Notes under the pieces: generated by a model
What the model was told of the DNA's origin: nothing
Seen by the model: the letters and a program-made list of their open reading frames with translations, nothing else
Database searches by the model: none
In this document: in pieces, positions 8,875 through 17,239 of the stretch
How positions within the stretch are numbered: position 1 is the stretch's first letter
How the letters are laid out: each line of letters starts with the position of its first letter
Position numbers and translations under genes: made by a program
Assembly: GCA_964518335.1 (NCBI GenBank)
Contig: CAZFDT010000001.1
Span: 62,001 to 126,000 of the forward strand
Reading direction: 5' to 3'
Length of the DNA stretch: 64,000 nt
DNA from: CAZFDT01 sp964518335
Lineage (GTDB): Bacteria > Planctomycetota > Phycisphaerae > Phycisphaerales > Phycisphaeraceae

Positions 8875-10538
8875 GGGCGACCTGCCTTTCCACCATCGAC
8901 GAGTGCCGCGTATTCGTCGGCGAAACTGCGCAGCGTCGAAAGCACCGGGTTGGGCGCCGTCTGGCCCAGGGCGCAAAGCGACGCCGCCTGCATGGCGTGG
9001 CCGACGCGCTGCAGCGCCGCCAGATCCGACCGCGTGCCCCGACCGGCGACGAGCTTGTCGAGGATGTGCAGCATCTGCTTGCCGCCGATACGGCACGGCG
9101 CACACTTGCCGCACGACTCGGCGACGCAGAAGCCCAGGTAGAAGCGGGCCAGCTCGACCATCGAGTCGCTCTCGTCCATGACGATGAGCCCACCCGAGCC
9201 CATGATCGAGCCCAGCTCGCGAAGGTGCTCGTAGCTCACGGGCGTATCGAAGCAGGCGGCGGGGATGACGCCGCCGGACGGTCCGCCGGTCTGCACAGCT
9301 TTGACCGGTCGGCCCGAGGCGCTGCCGCCGCACATGTGCTCGACGATCTCGCGCAGCGTCGTGCCCATGGGGACCTCGATCAATCCGCCGCGCGCCACGT
9401 GGCCGGACACGGCAAAGACCTTCGTGCCCGTCGAGCCGTCGGTGCCGATGCCGCCGAACCATGCCGCGCCCTTGAGGATAATCCGAGGCACATTGGCCAG
9501 CGTCTCGACATTGTTGATGGTGGTCGGGCAATCGAAGAGGCCGCGCTGCGACGGGTAGGGCGGTCGCGGTCGCGGCGTGCCGCGGCGGCCCTCGATCGAC
9601 GCGATCAGCGCGGTCTCCTCGCCGCAGACAAACGCCCCGGCGCCGAGGCGCACCTCCAGGTCGAGGCTGAACGTGCTGCCCAGGATGTTGCGGCCGAGCA
9701 AACCCAGCCGGCGCGCCTGCGCCAGGGCGTGCCCGATGCGCTGCACGGCCAGCGGATACTCGGCCCGGATGTAGAAAAACCCGTGCGATGCGCCCTGGGC
9801 ATAGGCGGCGATGGCCAGCCCCTCGATCACTGCGTGGGGGTCGTCCTCGAGAACGCAGCGATCCATGTACGCGCCGGGGTCGCCTTCGTCGCCGTTGCAG
9901 ATGACCCACTTCTCTTCGCCGGGCGTCTCGCGCGTCAGACGCCACTTGGTCCCGGTCGGGAACCCCGCACCGCCCCGGCCCCGCAGGCCGCTGGCCTCGA
10001 TCTGCTCAATCACCTGTTCCGGTGAATAGTGCGTGAGGCACCGGCTCAGGGCCTGATATCCATCTGCGGCGATGTAATCGCCAATGCTCTGGGGATCGAT
10101 CACCCCGCAGTTGCGCAGCACGATGCGGTATTGGCGGTGCAGGGTGTCGCCCCGCTCGTTCTTGGCGGGGGGGTCGTCCTCCGGCCGCACCAGCTCGCTG
10201 AAACCTCGCACCTTGTGTTTGTCCGCGATCCGCCGCGCCTGCACGTGCGAGTCCAGCAGCCACTGGGCAATCCCGGCGTCCACGTGGCCGTACATCGTCC
10301 GCGGCACGCCTTCGACCTCCATCTCGACCAGCGGCTCGTCGCTGCAGTTGCCGGCACAGCCCGTACGCAGGACCGGCACATCCAGCCCCCGATCGGCAAC
10401 CCCCTGACGCAGCGCGTCGAACACCGCCTGGGCGCCGGCGGCACGACCCGACGTGCTCAGCCCGACCTTGATCCACTGTCGCGGTCTGGCGCATGCCGCT
10501 CGCATCTGATCCAGCGTCTGCGGGGTCAACCTCGCCAT
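8871..10538 (-). CDS. hndC: NAD(P)H-binding flavoprotein subunit of [FeFe] hydrogenase (HydB/HndC, NuoF-like)
   Basis: A 555-residue protein. The N-terminal ~120 residues form a thioredoxin-like [2Fe-2S] module (CAGNCSDEPLVEME). A NuoF core follows: the FMN/NAD region GLRGRGGAGFPTGTKW, CNGDEGDPGAYMDR and AGAFVCGEETALIASIEG, then the [4Fe-4S] site SCGKCAPCRIG. It should pass electrons between NAD(P)H and the hydrogenase subunit. It ends soon after the [4Fe-4S] motif and so lacks the C-terminal double [4Fe-4S] ferredoxin domain of Thermotoga HydB, which matters when arguing for electron bifurcation. It is in an operon with the NuoE-like gene upstream (12-base gap) and hndD downstream (4-base overlap). 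Confidence 0.93.
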   Translation of the reverse strand: MARLTPQTLDQMRAACARPRQWIKVGLSTSGRAAGAQAVFDALRQGVADRGLDVPVLRTGCAGNCSDEPLVEMEVEGVPRTMYGHVDAGIAQWLLDSHVQARRIADKHKVRGFSELVRPEDDPPAKNERGDTLHRQYRIVLRNCGVIDPQSIGDYIAADGYQALSRCLTHYSPEQVIEQIEASGLRGRGGAGFPTGTKWRLTRETPGEEKWVICNGDEGDPGAYMDRCVLEDDPHAVIEGLAIAAYAQGASHGFFYIRAEYPLAVQRIGHALAQARRLGLLGRNILGSTFSLDLEVRLGAGAFVCGEETALIASIEGRRGTPRPRPPYPSQRGLFDCPTTINNVETLANVPRIILKGAAWFGGIGTDGSTGTKVFAVSGHVARGGLIEVPMGTTLREIVEHMCGGSASGRPVKAVQTGGPSGGVIPAACFDTPVSYEHLRELGSIMGSGGLIVMDESDSMVELARFYLGFCVAESCGKCAPCRIGGKQMLHILDKLVAGRGTRSDLAALQRVGHAMQAASLCALGQTAPNPVLSTLRSFADEYAALVDGGKAGRP

Positions 10539-10550
10539 GACACACCGCCT

Positions 10551-11084
10551 TCACGTCTCTTGCACCGCCGTCGCCGCCTCCCCGCGACAGTCGGCGATCA
10601 GGGACGACACAGTCGCCGCAGTGCAACGCACGTGTACCCGACCGTTGATCATCACCACCGGCGCCAGGCCGCAGCAGCCCAGGCAGCGCACCGTCTGCAG
10701 ATGAAACTGCCCATCTGCTGTCGTCTGTCCCTCGCCGACGCCCAGCGCCTGTCGGAACGCGTCATAGACCTCGCCGCCACCCTTGAGATGACAGGCGGTG
10801 CCCTGGCAGACGCTGGTGATGAATCGGCCGGGCGGCCGCAGCTTGAAGTAGTGATAGAACGTCAGCACCTCGAAGATGCGCGCCAGGGGCACGTGCATGA
10901 CCCGCGCCACCTCCTTGGCCACGTCCCATGGCACGTAGCCGTGATGGCCCTGAACATCGTGCAGCACCATGATGAGATTGCCCCGGCGCCGCGACCATCG
11001 CCGGACGATGATCGCCAGCTCGGGCGATAAATCGACGACCGTCCCCGGAGAAGCGTTGGCGCTATGGGCGGGAGGGTCGGTCAA
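10551..11084 (-). CDS. hndA: [2Fe-2S] subunit of [FeFe] hydrogenase (HydC/HndA, NuoE-like)
   Basis: A 177-residue NuoE-family protein. A helical N-terminal part (LIMVLHDVQGHHGYVPWDVA) precedes the thioredoxin-like [2Fe-2S] domain, with cysteines in CQGTAC and in CLGCCGLAPV. In NADP-reducing or bifurcating hydrogenases this subunit forms the electron-relay trimer with the NuoF-like and HydA subunits. It is first in the three-gene operon, and a candidate promoter lies about 35 bases upstream. Confidence 0.92.
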   Translation of the reverse strand: MTDPPAHSANASPGTVVDLSPELAIIVRRWSRRRGNLIMVLHDVQGHHGYVPWDVAKEVARVMHVPLARIFEVLTFYHYFKLRPPGRFITSVCQGTACHLKGGGEVYDAFRQALGVGEGQTTADGQFHLQTVRCLGCCGLAPVVMINGRVHVRCTAATVSSLIADCRGEAATAVQET

Positions 11085-11111
11085 GGCGCCGCTCCCAAGG
11101 ATGCGTGGCGT

Positions 11112-11150
11112 CCCTATATCATACCAGATAGGATTGTGTTTGGAATGCGG
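11112..11150 (-). promoter_or_regulatory. Candidate promoter of the hydrogenase operon
   Basis: On the minus strand TATGAT (11118-11123) has TTCCAA about 16-17 bases upstream. It lies within CCTAT-N10-ATAGG, a short inverted repeat that could be an operator. The -35 match is weak. Confidence 0.4.
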
Positions 11151-11159
11151 CGGTCGCGG

Positions 11160-11858
11160 TTACGCCGATGGGGACGGCGCGATCGCGGTGTCGGCGTGGC
11201 GCACGGTTTTGCAGAAGGCGCGGATGAGGGCCGTGTCCTTGACCCCACGCGACGACTCGACGCCGCTGGACACATCCACTGCATACGGCCGCAGCTTGCC
11301 AATGGCGTCGGCGACGTTGGCTGGCGTCAGGCCCCCGGCCAGGATGAACGGCGGGGCGTGGCGCAGGAGACCGGCGTGAACCAGCCGCGCCAGGGCGTCC
11401 CAGTCGAATCGTCGGCCGGTCCCGCCACGTTCGGCGGCGACGGTGTCGGGCGACGGCGGCGGAGTGTCAAACAGCACGCCCGCCACGTTAGGCACCTCGC
11501 GCCACGTCGCCAGGCCTTCGCTGACGTGCCGCGACTCGAAGGCGATCGACTTGAGCACGCGCAGCGGCGTGAGCTGACTCACGTCGCGCGGCGATTCACT
11601 GCCGTGCAGTTGCACCGTGCGCAAGCGCAGTGCGTCGGCGGTGCGGCGGACGGCATCGACATCTTCATCGACGAACAGCCCCACGGGCTCGACGAACGCC
11701 GGCAGCGCGGCGACGATGTCGCGAGCCGCCTCGAGTGTAACCTGCCGGGGTGAACCGGCGACGAAGACCAGGCCGATCGCGTCGGCGCCGGCCAGCGCCG
11801 CGGCCAGCGCTGTCTCGGGTGTCGTGATGCCGCAGATCTTGATGCGCGTGCTGGGCAT
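11160..11858 (-). CDS. trpF: Phosphoribosylanthranilate isomerase
   Basis: A 232-residue TIM-barrel enzyme for the third step of tryptophan synthesis: conversion of N-(5-phosphoribosyl)anthranilate to its carboxyphenylamino-deoxyribulose phosphate. TrpF motifs are clear: KICGITTPETA at the N-terminus with the catalytic Cys, GLVFVAGSPRQV, VQLHGSES, FILAGGLTPANV and VDVSSGVESSRGVKD (phosphate binding and catalytic Asp). No other trp gene is near. It sits 32 bases downstream of the helicase gene on the same strand. Confidence 0.95.
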   Translation of the reverse strand: MPSTRIKICGITTPETALAAALAGADAIGLVFVAGSPRQVTLEAARDIVAALPAFVEPVGLFVDEDVDAVRRTADALRLRTVQLHGSESPRDVSQLTPLRVLKSIAFESRHVSEGLATWREVPNVAGVLFDTPPPSPDTVAAERGGTGRRFDWDALARLVHAGLLRHAPPFILAGGLTPANVADAIGKLRPYAVDVSSGVESSRGVKDTALIRAFCKTVRHADTAIAPSPSA

Positions 11859-11890
11859 GATGAGCCTGATCTTACCCGCGACTGACGCCG

Positions 11891-14173
11891 CTATCGCTCG
11901 ATGCGCTGCAGGTTGGCGTACTGCAGCACGAGGGTCTTGATGCCGGCGGTGTTGAACTCGATGCGGGCGCGGGTGCTCGTGCCGGTGGGCTGGACCTGGA
12001 GGATGCGGCCCAGGCCGAACTGCGGGTGCCGCACCAGCGTGCCGGGGGCGTATTCGCCGGCGGCGCGGCGGGCCTCGTCGCGCTGCAGCCGGCTCTCGAC
12101 GGGATCGGGCTCGATGTCGCGGTCCCAGCTCGCCGACGCCTCATCGAGCAGCTCGATGGCGTCGCGCGGCATCTCGCCGAAGAAGCGGCTGGCGATCGTC
12201 GCCTCCGTGCGCCCGAAAACGGTGCGCCACTTGGCGTGCGTGATGAACAGGTGCTTCATCGCCCGCGTGATGCCCACGAAGCACAGCCGCCGCTCCTCCT
12301 CCAGCTCGCTCATGCTCTCCTGCGCCCGGTGATGCGGCAGCAGATTCTCCTCGACGCCGATCATCGCCACCACGGGGAACTCCAGCCCCTTGGCCGCGTG
12401 CAGCGTCATCAGCGTGACGGCGCCCTCGTTCTGATCCACCGAGTCCACGTCGCTGACCAGCGCGATACGCTCCAGCAGCGAGTCGAGCTTGTGCGCGATC
12501 GACGCCTGCTCGCCCTGCTCGCTCATCTCGGCGTCGATGTCGTCCTCGAACTGCTGGGCGCTGCTGACCAGTTCGCCGAGGTTGGCCAGGCGCTCCTGGT
12601 CGGGATCGCTCTTATCGTTGGCGTGCAGTTCGTGCAGGCCCGACTCGCGGATGATCATCTCGACGAAGGCGCGCAAGGACAGGACGTGCTCGCTATCGGC
12701 GGCGCCCTCGACGATGCCGGCGACGCCGCGCCAGCGATCGAGCTGGTTGGCGAACGTGCCCACGGCATTGACGGCGCGGGTGTTGAGGCCGGGCACCGCC
12801 AGCGGGGTCTTGAGCACGTCTTTGAGCGTCAGGTTGTGCGCCAAGCCATAGGCCTGCAACGTCTTGACCGTGTTGTCGCTGATGCCCCGGGCCGGCGTAT
12901 TGATGATGCGCGACAGATTCACCTCGTCGGCGGGGTTGGCAATGGCGCGCAGGTATGCCACGGCGTCCTTGATTTCCTTGCGGTCGTAGAACGCCGTGCC
13001 CCGCGCGATCTGGTAGGGAATCCCCGCGTCGCGCAACGTCTCCTCCATCACGCGCGACAGTGAGTTGATGCGGTAGAACACGGCCATGTCACCCCACGAC
13101 AGCTCCTGCTCGTCGCGCAGGGTGCGGAACTTGTCCATGACCCATTGCGCCTCGTGTCGCTCGTCGCTGGTGGTGACGATCCGCACGGGATCGCCTGCCG
13201 GATTGTGCGTCCACAGCGACTTGTGCTTGCGCTGGCGGTTGTTTTGGATCAGCTTGTCGGCGACGGCGAGGATCTGTGGCGTCGAGCGGTAGTTCTGCTC
13301 CAGCCTCACGACGCTCGCGTTGGGGTAGTGCTTCTCGAACTCGAGGATGTTGCGGATGTTGGCGCCGCGCCAGCCGTAGATCGATTGGTCGGGATCGCCC
13401 GTGGCGCAGATGTTGTCCTGCAGCCCGCCGCCGGGCGCCAGCACGTTGGCGATCATGAACTGGGCGTGGTTGGTGTCCTGGTACTCGTCGATGAGCAGGT
13501 ACTGCCACCGCCCGCGAAGCTTGTCGAGAACCTCCGGCCGCTTCTTGAGCAACTGCACGGTCAACCGCAGCAGGTCGTCGAAATCCACGGCGTTGTTGCG
13601 GTCGAGGATATCCTGGTATTTCTTGTAGATCTTGGCGACGTTGCGGCTGTAGAAATCGCCCACGGACCTGGCGAACTCCTCGGGCGATAGCAGCTCGTTC
13701 TTGGCCTGGCTGATGGCGTGGAGCACCTTCGCCGGCGGGAAGTGTGTCGTGCTGATCTCCAGCGATTCGAGGGCCTGCTTCATCGCCCGCTGCTGGTCGG
13801 CGGTGTCGTAGATCGAAAAGCCCGGCGTCAGACCGGCCAGATCGGCGTGCTCCCGGATGATCCGCGCGCACAGGCTGTGGAACGTACACACCGTCACCGC
13901 CCGCGTCTGCTTCTCGCTGAGCAGTTGCCCGATGCGCTGCTTCATTTCCCCGGCGGCCTTGTTGGTGAAGGTGATCGCCAGGATGTGCCACGGCGCCAGG
14001 CCGACGCGCAGCACCAGGTGAGCCACGCGGCGGGTGATGACGCGCGTCTTGCCCGACCCGGCGCCGGCGAGCACCAGCAGCGGGCCGTCCACGTGCATGA
14101 CCGCCTCGCGCTGCGGGTCGGTGAGGTCGGCCAGCAACGGGTCCGTGTCGATGGGGGTGGAGGTCGCATCCAT
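11891..14173 (-). CDS. UvrD/PcrA-type superfamily 1 DNA helicase
   Basis: A 760-residue ATP-dependent 3'-5' helicase for repair and replication-fork processing. Motif order is complete: LTDPQREAVMHVDGP (Q motif), GAGSGKT (Walker A), TFTNKAAGEM (Ia), LLIDEYQDTN (II), GDPDQSIYGWRGA (III), LEQNYRST (IV), TLMTLHAAKGLEFP (V) and EERRLCFVGITRA (VI). The C-terminal ~60 residues (PGTLVRHPQFGLGRIL) form the PcrA/UvrD tudor-like tail that contacts RNA polymerase in homologues. ATG 14173 is preferred over a TTG at 14194. UvrD and PcrA cannot be told apart here. Confidence 0.95.
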   Translation of the reverse strand: MDATSTPIDTDPLLADLTDPQREAVMHVDGPLLVLAGAGSGKTRVITRRVAHLVLRVGLAPWHILAITFTNKAAGEMKQRIGQLLSEKQTRAVTVCTFHSLCARIIREHADLAGLTPGFSIYDTADQQRAMKQALESLEISTTHFPPAKVLHAISQAKNELLSPEEFARSVGDFYSRNVAKIYKKYQDILDRNNAVDFDDLLRLTVQLLKKRPEVLDKLRGRWQYLLIDEYQDTNHAQFMIANVLAPGGGLQDNICATGDPDQSIYGWRGANIRNILEFEKHYPNASVVRLEQNYRSTPQILAVADKLIQNNRQRKHKSLWTHNPAGDPVRIVTTSDERHEAQWVMDKFRTLRDEQELSWGDMAVFYRINSLSRVMEETLRDAGIPYQIARGTAFYDRKEIKDAVAYLRAIANPADEVNLSRIINTPARGISDNTVKTLQAYGLAHNLTLKDVLKTPLAVPGLNTRAVNAVGTFANQLDRWRGVAGIVEGAADSEHVLSLRAFVEMIIRESGLHELHANDKSDPDQERLANLGELVSSAQQFEDDIDAEMSEQGEQASIAHKLDSLLERIALVSDVDSVDQNEGAVTLMTLHAAKGLEFPVVAMIGVEENLLPHHRAQESMSELEEERRLCFVGITRAMKHLFITHAKWRTVFGRTEATIASRFFGEMPRDAIELLDEASASWDRDIEPDPVESRLQRDEARRAAGEYAPGTLVRHPQFGLGRILQVQPTGTSTRARIEFNTAGIKTLVLQYANLQRIER

Positions 14174-14215
14174 GCCGCTCGAATCGTAGCACAATCTGGT
14201 GGCCGCCAGCCGTGA

Positions 14216-15124
14216 TCAGGCCAGGGCGTGCTCGAGCCCCTCGCGATAGGACGCAAAACGCGGGCGCCACCCCGTGCGGGCGCACGTTGGGCCGTTGTCG
14301 CACCGCTTGTTGGCTGACTGGCGCAGGCGTCGGATGTCGAGTCCGAATGTCGCCGCCGCCGTCGCGTCGTCGAGCACGATGGGCTCGGGCGCGCCGATCA
14401 TCGCCGCCAGGCGGCGGTAATAGTCGATGCGGGGCGACGGATGGTCGTCGCAGCCCAGCTCGATGCGGCCCGCCTGCGGCGAGGAGATCACGTCATAGAG
14501 CAGGTCGGCGGCGTCGTCGACGTGGATGAGATTGAGCCACGCCTGCGGATCGCCCACGAGCGGCGCGGCCTGGAGGAGCATGTCGCGTCCGATGACGCGG
14601 CCGGGGCCGTAGAGTCCCGCCAGGCGCACGACGTGATACGCGGGGCCGGCGTCGAGCCAGAGTTGCTCGCCCTGGGCCAGCAGTTGCGCGCGTTCGTGTG
14701 TGGGTGCGGCGGCGGTGTCGGCGGTGACGGCGTCGTTGCCGGCTTGGCCGTACACCGCGGTCGAGGAGGTGAGGATCGCCTTGCGCACGTGGGCACGACG
14801 CAGGGCCTTGACCATGTGCGCGATGCCGCCGAGGATCACCTGTCGCGGCGTCGGGCCCGCATCGCTCCGACCCGGCGGCACCAGGTAATACACGTCCAAG
14901 GACGCCGACTCCAGCGCCGGCCGCAGCGAGGCGTACGTCACCGGCTGCGTCACCTGCAGCAGCATCGGGCGCACCCCCATGGCAAACAACCGCTCGGCGT
15001 GCTGCGTCGAGCGTGTCGTGCCGTACACCCGCACGCCCTCGTCGATCAACTCGCGCGCCAGGACACGGCCCAGGTAGCCGCAGCCCACAATCAACGCGGT
15101 GTCAGCAGGCGAAGCGATCGTCAT
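14216..15124 (-). CDS. NAD(P)-dependent epimerase/dehydratase-like protein (atypical SDR, YeeZ-like)
   Basis: A 302-residue Rossmann protein beginning ADTALIVGCGYLGRVLARELI, with the atypical dinucleotide motif GCGYLG found in YeeZ-type extended SDRs. ILTSSTAVYGQ carries the Ser and Tyr of the active-site region, and VRLAGLYGPGR and LNLIHVDDAADLL are typical of sugar-nucleotide epimerase relatives. The canonical YxxxK is not obvious, so catalysis is uncertain. ATG 15124 has GGGGG close upstream; ATG 15133 is an alternative. Confidence 0.8.
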   Translation of the reverse strand: MTIASPADTALIVGCGYLGRVLARELIDEGVRVYGTTRSTQHAERLFAMGVRPMLLQVTQPVTYASLRPALESASLDVYYLVPPGRSDAGPTPRQVILGGIAHMVKALRRAHVRKAILTSSTAVYGQAGNDAVTADTAAAPTHERAQLLAQGEQLWLDAGPAYHVVRLAGLYGPGRVIGRDMLLQAAPLVGDPQAWLNLIHVDDAADLLYDVISSPQAGRIELGCDDHPSPRIDYYRRLAAMIGAPEPIVLDDATAAATFGLDIRRLRQSANKRCDNGPTCARTGWRPRFASYREGLEHALA

Positions 15125-15140
15125 GTCCCCCATGGTAAGG

Positions 15141-15830
15141 TCAATTCAGCCCAAGCCCATCGTCGGTCCGCGGCGGCAGGTTCACCTCCTGCTCCACCAG
15201 CCGCTGGCGTTGACGACGCAGCATTTTGACCAGCCATCGCGCCCTTGCCGCCACATCCGGCTCGGCGAGCATGGCGTAGCGGCATTCCCGGTCACTGCAG
15301 CACGTAAGAATCACGAGGTCGATCATCACCACCGTGGGAATCTCCTTGCTCAGCCAGTTCTGCACTGCGCTGACGCTTTCGAGCTGTGTCAGCGCGGGAT
15401 CGGCCAGCAGGCTTTCGATCGTCTGCCGTGACTCGTCCAGATCGATCTCCATCGCCCGATTCTTTTCGGTGGCTTTGAGCAGGGCGATGCGGTAGGGGTT
15501 GTGCGGTATTTCCTGTCGCACCCGGGCGCGGGCCATGCCCTGCAACAGCAGGTTGTAGCGGCCGTCGGCCAGCTTCTCGTGCCGCACCACCAGGCCCACG
15601 CACACGCACGGCCGGATCGGCGGCTTGCCCTCGTAGTCGGCACGCCAGTCCTCCCCGTCAAACGTCGCCATGGCGATCAGGCCCGCCCCATCGAGCACGT
15701 CCGCCATCATCGCCCGATACCGCGGCTCGAACACGTGCAACGGCACCGTCGCATGTGGCAACAGTACGCAGTCCTGCAGGGGAAACAGCGGGATCGGCTT
15801 CGACCAGTTGATGGCCAGCGCGTCGGCCAT
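15141..15830 (-). CDS. LON-domain (Lon protease N-terminal-like) protein
   Basis: A 229-residue protein made of the LON substrate-binding domain only: IPLFPLQDCVLLPHATVPLHVFEPRYRAMM at the start, then CVCVGLVVRHEKLADGRYNLLLQG. It has no AAA+ ATPase and no Ser-Lys protease. Such stand-alone proteins are common in bacteria; their role is unknown, perhaps peptide or substrate binding. ATG 15830 is chosen because upstream codons would translate the heptamer repeat at 15844-15875. Confidence 0.85.
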   Translation of the reverse strand: MADALAINWSKPIPLFPLQDCVLLPHATVPLHVFEPRYRAMMADVLDGAGLIAMATFDGEDWRADYEGKPPIRPCVCVGLVVRHEKLADGRYNLLLQGMARARVRQEIPHNPYRIALLKATEKNRAMEIDLDESRQTIESLLADPALTQLESVSAVQNWLSKEIPTVVMIDLVILTCCSDRECRYAMLAEPDVAARARWLVKMLRRQRQRLVEQEVNLPPRTDDGLGLN

Positions 15831-15843
15831 GGACAATGATAGG

Positions 15844-15875
15844 GTCGAGGAGGAGCGAGGAGCGAGGAGCGTGGG
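15844..15875. repeat. Heptanucleotide repeat (AGGAGCG)3
   Basis: Three exact tandem copies of AGGAGCG, with a fourth degenerate one, immediately upstream of the LON-domain gene. Confidence 0.8.
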
Positions 15876-15910
15876 AAGTGCCCGTCGGTCGTGGGTCCGC
15901 GCCACCAAAC

Positions 15911-16879
15911 TCAAATGTCGTAGTTGGCGAACGCCGCGTCATCCCCGGTCTTTTTTCGTTTCTTCATCGGCTTGATCTCGAGCTCGCGCTGCTTCATGGT
16001 CACGGTGTGGTGGGGCGGGACGCTGTGGGTGAGGAAGACCGAGCCGCCGATGGTCGAGCCTTGGCCGATGGTGACGGTTCCGCCGAGAATGATGGCCCCG
16101 CCGTAGATGGTGACGTCGTCTTCGAGGGTGGGGTGTCGTTTCATGCCGCGCCACTGTTGGCCGCCCTTGGTGGACAGGGCGCCGAGGGTGACGCCCTGGT
16201 AGATCTTGACGCGGTGGCCGATGTGGCTGGTTTCGCCGATGACCACGCCCGTGCCATGGTCGATGAAGAACGACTCGCCGATGGTCGCGCCGGGATGGAT
16301 GTCGATGCCCGTCTCGTTGTGGGCGTACTCGCTCATCATGCGCGGCAACAGCGGCACGCCCAGCGTCTGCAGCTCGTGGGCGATGCGATAGATGAACACG
16401 GCATCGACGCCGGGATAGCAGAAGATCGTCTCGTCGGTGCTGTGGGCCGCGGGGTCGCCGTCGAACGCGGCCTGCACGTCGAGGGCCAGCAACCGCCGCA
16501 ACTCGGGCAGGCGGTCGAGGAAAGTCATGGTGACGGCCTCGGCCTTGGCATCGCAGTCATCGCAGGTGTCGCCGTTGCCCGGGCCCAGCCGGTTCTCCTC
16601 GTAGCGCAGCGCCTGACGGATCTGCTCGTACAACTGCTCGCGCACCTGGTGGAGCAGCTCACCGGCGTGATACTGGATGGTGTCGCTGGTCAGCCGCTGA
16701 CGGTCGAAGAAGCCTGGGAACATCAGGCGTCGGAGGAGTTCGACCGTCTCGATCGTGGCGGCGCGATTGGGCAGGAACGTCGAGTCCAGGTGCTGGGTGC
16801 GTTCGTCGGCCTTGTAGCTGGCGACGAGGCGATCGACCAGGTCGGCCAGGCGTGCTTTCTTGTCGGTGTCGGTGGCCAT
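15911..16879 (-). CDS. cysE: Serine O-acetyltransferase
   Basis: A 322-residue enzyme that transfers acetyl from acetyl-CoA to serine, the first step of cysteine synthesis. An N-terminal helical domain (residues ~1-180) is followed by the left-handed beta-helix with SAT hallmarks: DIHPGATIG, FFIDHGTGVVIGETSHIG (catalytic His), VKIYQGVTLGALS, KRHPTLEDDV and IILGGTVTIGQGSTIGG. It is longer than E. coli CysE, like the EpsC/plant-type forms. ATG 16879 starts the conserved part. A terminated RNA (16921-17163) ends about 40 bases upstream, so this gene needs its own promoter or readthrough. Confidence 0.92.
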   Translation of the reverse strand: MATDTDKKARLADLVDRLVASYKADERTQHLDSTFLPNRAATIETVELLRRLMFPGFFDRQRLTSDTIQYHAGELLHQVREQLYEQIRQALRYEENRLGPGNGDTCDDCDAKAEAVTMTFLDRLPELRRLLALDVQAAFDGDPAAHSTDETIFCYPGVDAVFIYRIAHELQTLGVPLLPRMMSEYAHNETGIDIHPGATIGESFFIDHGTGVVIGETSHIGHRVKIYQGVTLGALSTKGGQQWRGMKRHPTLEDDVTIYGGAIILGGTVTIGQGSTIGGSVFLTHSVPPHHTVTMKQRELEIKPMKKRKKTGDDAAFANYDI

Positions 16880-16920
16880 GGAAATATGGTAGCCGTATCC
16901 AGTGTCGCTGATCGGGGCGC

Positions 16921-16950
16921 AAAAAAACGGCTCACCTGTCGGTGAGCCGT
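16921..16950 (-). terminator. Rho-independent terminator of the candidate ncRNA
   Basis: Read on the minus strand: 10-bp stem ACGGCTCACC/GGTGAGCCGT, loop of four bases (GACA), then a run of T (A-run 16921-16926 on the plus strand). Confidence 0.9.
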
Positions 16951-17163
16951 CTGCGTGAAGATACAGTCTCGCGCTGCCGGGCCGGACGGTGGATTTGCTC
17001 CAACCCCAAACTAACGTGGGTGCGATATTCAGGTCGTCCCGGCCTTCCACTCAGAGGAGGCTTGGCCATCGCGCCCGTTCACGCTCCCTTTGGGGTTTCA
17101 TAGGTTGGAGCAAATATCTGACACCGCTGCGACCCGGCAGTACGGGAGTCTTCTTCACTTGTC
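16921..17163 (-). ncRNA. Candidate stand-alone structured RNA, rod-shaped, class not identified (6S-like architecture)
   Basis: No protein gene fits 16880-17239. The minus strand has a promoter with a perfect TATAAT (17170-17175) and ends in a strong terminator, giving a transcript of about 240 nt. Between them are nested inverted repeats: 16974-16981 with 17133-17140 (8 bp, CTGCCGGG), 16987-16991 with 17122-17126 (5 bp), and 16993-17005 with 17103-17115 (13 bp, ATTTGCTCCAACC). Inside is a further CCCCAAA/TTTGGGG pairing and an apical hairpin. This predicts one long bulged rod of about 167 nt, the general shape of 6S RNA. I do not recognise a conserved 6S, SRP, tmRNA, RNase P or riboswitch core, so the class is open. 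No antiterminator pairing is visible, which argues against a cysE riboswitch. Confidence 0.65.
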
Positions 17164-17169
17164 ACCCCG

Positions 17170-17198
17170 ATTATATCGTGTCGTCGCGTCGCCACCAA
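17170..17198 (-). promoter_or_regulatory. Strong promoter of the candidate ncRNA
   Basis: On the minus strand TTGGTG (17193-17198), exactly 17 bases, TATAAT (17170-17175). It is among the best -10 matches seen in the window. Confidence 0.75.
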
Positions 17199-17239
17199 TG
17201 AAAATCAGCGCGGCATTCGCACGGCCGCGATCTCAGCCG

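Noticed and set aside
6145..9141. A 998-codon plus-strand open frame
   Set aside because: It is antisense to the fibro-slime and hydrogenase genes, whose minus-strand proteins have unmistakable motifs.
16880..17163. SAM, T-box or cobalamin riboswitch upstream of cysE
   Set aside because: None of the core sequences I know for these classes is present, and no alternative pairing disrupts the terminator stem.
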